Of a DNA stretch of 64,000 nucleotides, positions 56,580-64,000 are shown in pieces; positions within the stretch are counted from its first letter, which is position 1; each line of letters starts with the position of its first letter. This DNA is from Pontederia crassipes (taxonomy: Eukaryota > Streptophyta > Magnoliopsida > Commelinales > Pontederiaceae): the NCBI GenBank assembly GCA_030549335.1, contig JAUKPH010000026.1, positions 2,108,001 through 2,172,000 of the forward strand. The letters run 5' to 3'. The notes below the pieces were generated by a model, which saw nothing but the letters and a program-made list of their open reading frames with translations, was not told the origin of the DNA and searched no databases. A program made the position numbers and the translations under genes.

Positions 56580-57915
56580 GGTGAATTGATGTATAAAAAT
56601 TATAACCGAAAATCGTAAAAATCAATTTTTAGGAAATACGATCACAAGCAAGTAAAAGGCAAGTAAGAAGAATAAAAAACTCAAGAAAACATAATATGTT
56701 GACGAGGTTCGGCTCAACTCTTTGGCCTACGACTCTGCTCTGACTTTCCGACCTCGAGACTGTCGGAGATTCATTAGCTTTCTCTTTTCTTGTAGGGACA
56801 GAATAATCCTTTCTACACCACAATGCTTTCTTCTTTGCTCAAGAGGTAAGGCACACATCTTTTTACGGAGCTCTCAAACTCCTAAACAATAATACAAGAA
56901 TTCCCCCTTATTCTCTCTTCTTACAAAGAATGCTCACACTTAGGAACTAGAAGAGGGAAGGGATGATTTGCAAGATTGAGTCTAGAAAATGCTTTAGACT
57001 TGAAAAATGCTACAAAGTAATTTCTTTTACTTCAATAGCCTTCCTTCAGTCTTTTAAATTCCTTTTATAGGCTTCTCTTGAAAATGTGTCAATTGCAAAA
57101 CTTTTTAAAAGAGTTATGGTGTCACTTCTGAATCGGTTGCTAGTTTTAATTTCGAGCGTCCATTTTGAATAAATACTAGCCGTTGCGCCTTTTGTCATAT
57201 GCCTAGCGGTCAATTGTTATAGTTTCGGTCGTTCATTTTGTGAATAAAAATAGTCATTATCGTTTGTCCTTTTTGCGCATTAATATGTTGGTAGTAGTCT
57301 GTAGAGAAAGTAGTTGTTGTTGTTTGTCCTTGCTGCCCAAATCGGTCATTCGAAAATGTTTCGATCGTCCATTTTAAAAAATGTTAATTTCTCAGATACT
57401 AACGGTCATTGTGGAAGCTTTATGGCCGTCCATCTGATACAGTATCTTTTGAACTTGACATTCAGAGTGGTCAATCAAAATTATTTCGATCGTCCGATTT
57501 AAAAATATGGACTTCTCGGACATCAGTGGTCGTTGTAGAAGCATTTTGGTCATTCGTCTGATACGTTGTTATTTGAACTCCACATCCAGAATGAATGATC
57601 GGAAATCTTTCGGTCGTCCGATTTTAAAATACCAATTTCTCGGACATTAGTGGTCATTGTAGGAGCTTTTCGGTCGTTCGTCTGATAGTTGTCTTTTGAT
57701 CTTGACGCCCAAAATGGTCAATTGAAAAAATCTTTCGATGGTGCATTTTAAAAAATTCCTAATTCTCGGACATTTGCGATCATTCGACATCTGTTTCGGT
57801 CATCCATTATATATCACAGTGGAAGCCTGATAATATTTCGGTCCTCCATTTTAGTTGCAAAAATCTTACGATAATCTTTTTTTAAAAAAAAATATTTACC
57901 ATGTTCAAACTAACA
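56580..57915 (-). mobile_element. Ty1/copia-type LTR remnant, minus orientation
   Basis: Its reverse complement matches the LTR at 57935-58944 over the leader (CTCTTGAGCAAAG, the Cys/Leu-like TCTCTTTTCTTGTAGGGA block, and GTTCGGCTCAACTCTTTG versus GTTCGGCCTTAACTCTTTG). TATAAAA is at 57063-57069 on the minus strand. It starts TGTTAG at 57915 and is truncated at 56580. It is head to head with the next LTR, 19 bp away. Confidence 0.75.
57160..57860. repeat. TTTCGGTCGTCCATTTT-type array in the copia LTR
   Basis: About a dozen degenerate copies of TTTCGGTCGTCCG/ATTTTAAAA, with TCTCGGACATNAGTGGTCAT between them, upstream of the minus-strand TATA (57063-57069). Confidence 0.75.
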
Positions 57916-57934
57916 CTTTGAGCAATATTAATAC

Positions 57935-58944
57935 TGTTGAATCCTATGTTTTGATGATAACAAATTAAAATGGACATAAAAGTTACTAATCTATGCTCAA
58001 GTGGTGATAATGTAGGTGTAGGATTGATATGACCAGATTCGCAAAAGAAATTGCCAAATTAAAATTGAAAAAAAAATTCAGCACGACCGGTCGACTCATC
58101 GGACGACCGGCCATGGCACCGGTCGATTGATATTCAGTGGAAGAAAAGATGAGATTATATCGATCGATGTCGAGACTATACTGATCGATATATCGGTCGA
58201 CAACAATATATATCGGTCGACGTCGAGACATTACTGGTCGAAGGACCGGTCAATCGGACAGTGCCAAAACGCAGAAAATGAGACAACGGTCACATAGTCC
58301 GGTCGACCGGCCCATCCTAGCGGTCGACCGGCCTCTCGGTTAAATAAACAATAACGGCTATTATTTTGAGAAAAAAATTGTGGAAGACTTTTTGAACGAA
58401 TTTTCACCTTTAGGAGCTTATAAAAGGAGTGCCAAAGTCTGAAGAAAAATCATCCAAACAAGCAAGAACATCTTAGAGCCCCTCTCAAGTTTTTAGCATA
58501 AAATTGCAAGTTTCTACCTTTTTCTTTTCTTAGCCTTGAGTGTGAGAAAGATTTTACAAAAGAAAAGAGTTAGAGGGAACATTTACTTTCTGATCTAGTA
58601 AGATTGAGAGCTCCTTGATAAGAGGTGTGCCTTGCCTCTTGAGCGGAGAAGAAGGCTTGATTGTGTAAAGAAGGTTGTTCTCTCCCTATAAGAAAAGAGA
58701 AAGATAGTGAATCTCCGGTGGTTTCGAGGTCGAGAAGTCGGAGCGGGGACGTAGGTCAAAGAGTTAAGGCCGAACATCATCATCATATTGTGTCTCTTTG
58801 CATTTGTTCTTTATCTTTCAATTATGCCTTATCTATATTTGCTTGTGATCATTTTTATTGATTTTTTCCGTAAATGAATTTTTTAGAAGATTTTTTATAC
58901 ACCAATTCACCTCCGCCCCCCCTCTTGGTGCTTTTAATGCTACA
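57935..58944 (+). mobile_element. 5' LTR of the copia element
   Basis: 1010 bp, starting TGTTGAATCC and ending AATGCTACA two bases before the PBS. TATAAAA at 58419-58425. The TGTTGAATCCTATGTTTTGA start with GATGATAAC is typical of Sirevirus-like copia LTRs as I recall them. The 3' LTR lies outside the window. Confidence 0.85.
58085..58335. repeat. CGGTCGACCGG array in the copia LTR
   Basis: Copies of ACCGGTCGA, CGGACGACCGGCC, CGGTCGACCGGCC and ATCGGTCGAC lie 85-335 bp upstream of the TATA box. The core nearly equals that at 9405-9840 in an unrelated LTR. Confidence 0.75.
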
Positions 58945-58946
58945 AT

Positions 58947-58958
58947 TGGTATCAGAGT
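58947..58958 (+). promoter_or_regulatory. PBS of the copia element
   Basis: TGGTATCAGAGT, complementary to the initiator-Met tRNA end, two bases after the LTR. Confidence 0.9.
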
Positions 58959-58998
58959 GGGTTGCTCTACTTTTAAGATTTAAAACATCTTTAGAGTT

Positions 58999-61398
58999 AT
59001 GGCATCAAGTGGTTTCAATTTTTCCGAAGGTCAATCTATTAATCGTCCTTCACTTTTTAATGCATCAAATTTTGCATATTTAAAAATTAGAATGCAAGTC
59101 TATGTTTGTTCTATTGATATTGATATGTGGAATATTATTCAAAAAGGTTTTGACCTAAGTAAAAAAACTCCTTTTGAATATACCGAAGAAGAAAGACTTT
59201 TAGGCTGCGTTTGGCAGCACGGAACAAATCAAATGTTCCGATTGTTCTACCAAACTCATCCATGTGACGGGAACATTAAATGTTCCCATCACGTGACTTC
59301 GGCTGGAATATTTGGCCGAAAATTCTTGCCTCTTGCCGAAGAAAGTTCTTGCCGAACATTTATTTTTTTTCAATTTCATGTCATTTCAGCCGTCTTTTTT
59401 GACTTTTTTTTTCAAATTTCATCTATTTTTTAATTATTTTATAATGTTTGGGTTATATAATTTAGAATATATTAATACATTATTAGGGATATTATAAAAT
59501 AATTTATTAAATGATATTAATTAAAAATTAAAAAATAATTAGTTCTAATAATTAATAAAATTTTTATTAATTAAACTATTCTATTATTTTTTAAAAAAAT
59601 TATATTATATTTGTATCTTAAAATGTACGTAAATTGTAATATTAATAATATTTAATCAAAATAAATAAAAATAATATTAGTAATATAATGATTTACGTAA
59701 ATTATAATATTAATAACATATTCTTATTTATTATAAGTTTATACTTCATAAAATAATAAATTATATTCTTAGTTCTCCATTTTTATCCAAACACTCACTA
59801 AAATTTATCCATCACATCAACTTTTTAATTCCTCATCATTACACTTTTTCATCCAAACACCAACCCAAACTTTTTTATCAAATCAATTAGTTCTCGAGAA
59901 CTAATGTTCTCTCAATATTTCCGTACTAAATGCAGCCTTAGTAAAACCAGATTGGAAAGCAAAAAATATTTTTTTATTGTGCTTTGAATCCAACCGAATT
60001 TAATCGAATTTCTAGTTGTGAAAGTGCTAATGAGATTTGGAAGAAACTTATTATTACTCATGAAGGAATGGATAAAGTTAAGGAGTCTAGATTAAACATT
60101 TTAAATCATCAATATGACTCTTTCAAAATGCTTGAAAATGAATCTATAAATAAGATGGTCGTTCGCTTTAATGATATTATAAATGGCTTAGCCTCTTTGG
60201 GCAAGTCAAGGACTAACCCTCAAAAAGTGAAAAAATTTCTTAGGTCTCTCTCCTCCAAATGGCATAAAAAAGGACGGTGATTGAAGAAAAGAACTTAAAC
60301 AAGTTAGACTTTGATGATCTTATAGGTTCGCTCTTAACCTATGACATCGGGATCAAGGAAGATGAAGAAGCAAATACTTTAAAAAGGAAAAAATTAGTAT
60401 TGAAGGCAAATAAAGATGAGGAAGATACAAGTGAAGAGGATGGGGATCTTAATGAAAAGAAGCTTTTTCTATATGTAAAGAAGCTTGACAAATATCTCAG
60501 ATTTGCTAAGCAAAAGAAGAAAGGCTTCACCAAGAGAAGATCGTCATCAAGCAAAAGTCAAATAACTTGCTTTGAATGTAAAAAGATTGGACACTACAAA
60601 AATGAATGTTCAAATTTGATAAAAAATGAGAAAGATGGATAAAGCTCAAGAAGAAAGAAAAATGCTCTTCAAGCCACTTGGGATGAAAGCGAAGATGACG
60701 AAAATGACTCCAACACCTACTCTAGTGATGACGAAGAAGTCTACATATGTCTAATGACTAATAGTCATGAGGTATCATCTAACTCTTTTAACTCTAGTGA
60801 TAGTGAATCTTTCAATGTGCATAAGGAGTTTAGAATTATTATTAATAAATATGGATGCCTAAAAAAGAAATATGATGAAATAAAAATAGAGTTTAAAAAT
60901 TTGCAAAAGAAAAATAAGAATGTTAAAGCATGTGAAAAGTGTGATATATTGAATGAAGAAAACTCTAGTTTAGAATTCGTAATTAAAGAATTGAAAATGG
61001 AAAATAGTACACTAAAATCATTATGTGAGAAACAAAATGTAGAAAGTGCATGCTTGAACAAAGAAATTAATAAATTAAAAGTTGAACTTGAAAAATTCTC
61101 AAATGAAAATAAAATATTAGATGTCATGCTTAGTGGATCTAGAATATCTTCAAACAAAAAGGGACTTGGTTTCAATTCTTTTGAAAAGAAGGATGACAAA
61201 AGAATTTTATTTGTTAAAGTATCGTATGATTACACAAGATCACATATTATTTGTTTTCATTGTGAGTATGAAGGACATCATTCTTATGATTGCAGAATTA
61301 GGAAAGGAATAAATAAATGGATGAAGAAAATTTGGGTTCCGAAAAGGACTATGACTAACCAAGATGGACCCAAGCAAGTTTGGGTACAAAAAAAATGA
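58999..61398 (+). pseudogene. copia gag with coiled coil and two CCHC knuckles
   Basis: ATG at 58999 (MASSGFNFSEGQSINRPSLF). The N-terminal gag domain is cut by the MITE at 59203 and resumes at 59941. It continues with ANEIWKKLIITHEG and NESINKMVVRFNDIINGLAS. A stop at 60278 and a frame change lead to the knuckle CFECKKIGHYKNEC (about 60568-60610). A stop at 60640 is followed by a 214-codon frame (60754-61398) with a long Lys/Glu/Asn coiled coil and a second knuckle, CFHCEYEGHHSYDC (about 61253-61295). It would form the particle; here it is split into several frames. Confidence 0.85.
59203..59937. mobile_element. Tourist-like MITE in copia gag
   Basis: TTA target duplication at 59200-59202 and 59938-59940. 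Terminal inverted repeat GGCTGCGTTTGG at the left against GGCTGCATTTAG at the right. 735 bp, AT-rich inside, no transposase. TTA plus a GGCTG end fits PIF/Harbinger (Tourist). The gag frame continues exactly across the site if the insert and one TTA are discounted. Confidence 0.88.
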
Positions 61399-61820
61399 AA
61401 CTCCTAATTTCTTTCTTGTAGGAAGCTTTTAAGTACAATGAAGGTAAATGGTATTTGGATAGTGGATGCTTAAGACATATGACCGGCGATGCCTCAAATT
61501 TCATCAATTTGAAAAAGAAAAATGGAGGAAAAGTCACTTTTGGAGACAATAGCAAAGGAAGAATAATTGGTATAGGTAATATTGGTAAGAATGACAAAGT
61601 GTATTTAAAAAATGTTTGGCTTGTTAAAAACTTAAAACATAATTTAATTAGCATAAGTCAACTATACGATAAAAAATATTTAGTCAAATTTGAAAAGGAT
61701 AAATGTTTGATACTAGATGAAAACAACAAAGTTTTACACATGAGTTTTAGGTACAACAATGTATATAAAATTGATTTTGATAATTTGAAAAATGTCTTAG
61801 TGTCATGCATGATGGCATAA
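61399..61820 (+). pseudogene. copia protease and pre-integrase region
   Basis: The protease active-site block is WYLDSGCLRHMTGDASNF (about 61450), where the usual form has Ser for Leu after DSGC. Then comes GGKVTFGDNSKGRIIGIG and the linker to the integrase (LVKNLKHNLISISQL, SFRYNNVYKIDF). The frame 61455-61820 ends at TAA 61818, a frameshift just before the integrase. Confidence 0.85.
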
Positions 61821-62659
61821 ACTTATGGCATAGAAGATTAGGACATGCAAATTATAAATTGCTAAATAAACTTTCAAATCATGAATTGATTAGAGGCATG
61901 CCTAAGATCAAATTTGAGAAAAACAATGTTTGTAATTCATGTCTAAAAGGTAAAGAAACAAAAAACACTTTTAAATTAAAAGGAGTTATTACTACACATA
62001 GAGCCTTGGAACTTTTACATCTCGACTTGTTTGGACCTATTGATGTGATAAGTTTAGGAGGAAAAAGATATGTATTTGTAATTGTTGATGATTTCTCCCG
62101 TTTCACTTGGACTATTTTTCTCGCTAGTAAAGATGAAACGCTAAATATATTTTTCAAATTTGCAAAAAGAATTCAAAATGAATTTGAACTAAAGATTTCA
62201 AAAATTAGAAGTGACCATGGAGGAGAATTTGAAAATCATAAATTTGAATTATTTTGCGAAGAAAATGGAATTACCCATAATTTTTCCACTCCTAGAACAC
62301 CTCAATAAAATGGAGTAGTAGAAAGAAAAAATAGAACTATACAAGAAATGGCTAGAACAATTTTAAATGAAAGTAAGTTACCAAAATATTTTTGAACGGA
62401 AACCGTAAACACATCATGCTATGTTCTCAATAGAATTCTACTTAGACCTCTTGAGAAGAAAACATGTTTTGAAATGTTATTTGGTAAGAAATCAAATATC
62501 TTCTATTTTAAAGTTTTTTTATGTAAATGTTATATTTTGAAAATCAAAGATAAATTAAGCAAATTTGATGATAAATGTGATGATGGTATTTTTCTTGGTT
62601 GTTCTAGTACAAGTAAAGTCTATAGAGTGTATAACAAAAGAATATTAATTGTTGAATAG
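61805..62659 (+). pseudogene. copia integrase
   Basis: The zinc-binding HHCC region starts LWHRRLGHANYKLLNKL and has CNSCLKGK. The core has LLHLDLFGPIDVISLGG, DDFSRFTWTIFLASK and SDHGGEFENHKF (catalytic Asp residues seen). TAA at 62306-62308 interrupts the frame after STPRTPQ. The rest (VVERKNRTIQEMARTILNE) reads on with a further TGA near 62394, then FLGCSSTSKVYRVYN and a stop at 62657. Confidence 0.87.
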
Positions 62660-63841
62660 TCTATTAATATTAAATTCAATGAAACTAATAATTTTTTGAG
62701 CAAACAAGTACATGATGATGATGAAGAAATAGTTGAAATACAAAGAAAACTTGAAGTTGTGAACATGGAGGAAGAAAAAGCTTACACCCCAAAGGTGGAT
62801 GAAATGGAAGTACCTCAAAAAGAAGAGAATCAAATCATCCAAAGAAATTGGAGACATGTCTCATCACACCCTCTTGATCAAGTTATAGGTAATATAAATG
62901 AAGGTATAAAAACTGAAAACTCTTTAAAAAATCTATGTGCTTTTTCGACTTTCCTTGCAAATTTTGAGCCCAATAATATAGATGAAGCACTTGAAGATCC
63001 GAATTGGATAAATGCAATGCATGAGGAATTAAATAATTTTGAAAGAAATTAAGTATGGAAACTTGTGGAAAGACCCAAGAACCATCCTATCATTGGAACC
63101 AAATGGGTCTTTCAAAACAAGTTAGATGAAAATAGTGTCATTGTGAGGAACAAGGCTAGATTAGTGACCAAGTGTTACTCACAAATTGAAGGGATTCATT
63201 TTGATGAAACTTTTGCTCCAGTTGCTAGACTTGAGGCAATTCGTATGCTTTTGACTTTTGCATGTTATAAAGGTTTTAAACTTTTTCAAATAGATGTTAA
63301 ATCGGCTTTCTTGAATGGTTTTATAAATGAGGAAGTTTATGTTGAACAACCTCAAGGTTTTGAAAATTCAGATTTTCCTCATCATATTTTTAAATTCTCA
63401 AAAGCTCTTTATGGATTAAAACAAGCTCCTCGAACTTGGTATGAAAGATTGAGTTCATTTTTAATTGAAAATGATTTTCAAAAAAGGAAAGTTGACACCA
63501 CATTATTTTTAAAATATTTTAAAAATGATGTTTTAATAGTTCACATTTATGTTGATGATATCATTTTTTGTACTACTGATGAATGCCTATGCAAAGAGTT
63601 TGAAATTCTTATGCAACAAGAATTTGAGATGAGTCTTATAGGAGAGTTCACATTTTTTCTAAGCCTACAAGTGAAACAATTCAAGGAAGACATTTTTCTC
63701 AATCAAGAAAAATATACAAGGGAGCTGCTTAAAAGATTCGGGATGAATGAATGCAAGCTAAGCACAACTCCTATGAGCACTACTACAAAATTGGATAAAG
63801 ATGAAAAAGGCAAGTCAATTGATCAAAAAATGTACGTATGA
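62660..63841 (+). pseudogene. copia reverse transcriptase
   Basis: A linker (62696-63052) is followed after a TAA by the RT frame 63065-63841, 258 codons. It has HPIIGTKWVFQNKLDENS, ARLEAIRMLLTFAC, FQIDVKSAFLNGFINEEVY, VEQPQGF, LYGLKQAPRTWYERL and the catalytic YVDDIIF (about 63549). One substitution stands out: CYSQIEGIHFDETFAP, where copia RT usually has Gly/Tyr-Gln near the start. The catalytic residues are intact, so this is the best-preserved part of the element. Confidence 0.9.
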
Positions 63842-64000
63842 TTGGTAGTTTGCTCTATTTAACGGCATCTAGGCTAGATATAATATTTAGTGTGTGTTTG
63901 TGTGCTAAATTTCAATCCGCTCCCAAAGAATCACATTTAATCGCCATAAAAAGGAAAATGCGCTATTTAAAGCATACAAGTGAATTAGGCATTTGGTACG
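63838..64000 (+). pseudogene. copia RNase H start, cut by the window end
   Basis: After the frame closes at 63841, another frame continues with GSLLYLTASRLDIIFSVCL and AKFQSAPKESHLIAIKRK to the window end. This is the conserved RT/RNase H junction of copia elements. A one- or two-base shift separates it from the RT frame. Confidence 0.8.

Larger units (their letters stand above)
57935..64000 (+). mobile_element. Ty1/copia element (Sirevirus-like), runs off the window
   Basis: Order: LTR, PBS, gag, protease, integrase, RT, start of RNase H. Integrase before RT defines Ty1/copia. The Sirevirus-like call rests on the long gag with coiled coil and a second CCHC, plus the LTR start. The element has several stops and is interrupted by a MITE, so it is inactive. 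The 3' half of RNase H and the 3' LTR are beyond 64000. Confidence 0.9.

Noticed and set aside
60765-61199. 144-codon minus-strand Ser/Phe-rich frame
   Set aside because: It is the antisense shadow of the Lys/Glu-rich coiled coil in copia gag.

Overview
This window is nuclear DNA from a flowering plant. The evidence is a spliced host gene with GT-AG introns, surrounded by Ty3/gypsy, Ty1/copia, LINE, SINE, MULE-like and MITE-like elements of plant type. The two long LINEs encode an ORF1 in which paired CCHC knuckles precede an RNA-binding-like region. I associate that arrangement with monocots, so a monocot is my guess; the species cannot be named from the sequence. I found one intact host gene and no rRNA, tRNA or CRISPR signal.

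Layout. 1-11.3 kb: AT-rich remnants of a long-LTR family, including a 1.4-kb tandem duplication (about 122-2930), two LTR-like blocks head to head (3432-6717 and 6719-11290), and a TSD-bounded solo LTR nested in the second (7951-10877). 11.3-21.5 kb: a decayed Athila-type Ty3/gypsy element on the + strand (gag, protease, RT, RNase H, integrase and a post-pol ORF, all broken). Its gag is split by a solo LTR with perfect TSDs (14080-15689). 21.5-25.3 kb: another long LTR-like block on the - strand with an internal duplication.

26.2-51.5 kb: the host gene, on the - strand. It has eight exons encoding an AKR2-type ankyrin-repeat protein, a cytosolic targeting factor for chloroplast outer-envelope proteins. 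Introns 5 (9.6 kb) and 6 (13.0 kb) hold most of the length. They contain two long LINEs (28157-33885 and 40400-47199), several LINE 3' ends, a 5'-truncated RTE-like LINE tail (47394-47872), two Au-like SINEs sharing that tail, and a 3.75-kb gypsy deletion derivative (35481-39233) inside an older LTR. Every exon is open and all splice sites from intron 2 onward are canonical, so the gene looks functional despite the load; only the exon 1 donor is uncertain.

51.96-54.57 kb: a MULE-like element with 10-bp TSDs and GC-rich arms just upstream of the gene. 54.6-56.3 kb: AT-rich intergenic sequence. 56.6-64 kb: a copia LTR remnant on the - strand, then a Ty1/copia element on the + strand (LTR, PBS, gag, protease, integrase, RT) that runs off the window. 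Its gag is interrupted by a Tourist-like MITE (59203-59937).

The clearest unexplained patterns are: CpG-rich imperfect-palindrome arrays in LTRs of several unrelated families; a conserved splice-donor-like leader box in the long LTRs; the tail shared by the SINEs and the RTE-like LINE; and hairpins at LINE 3' ends.
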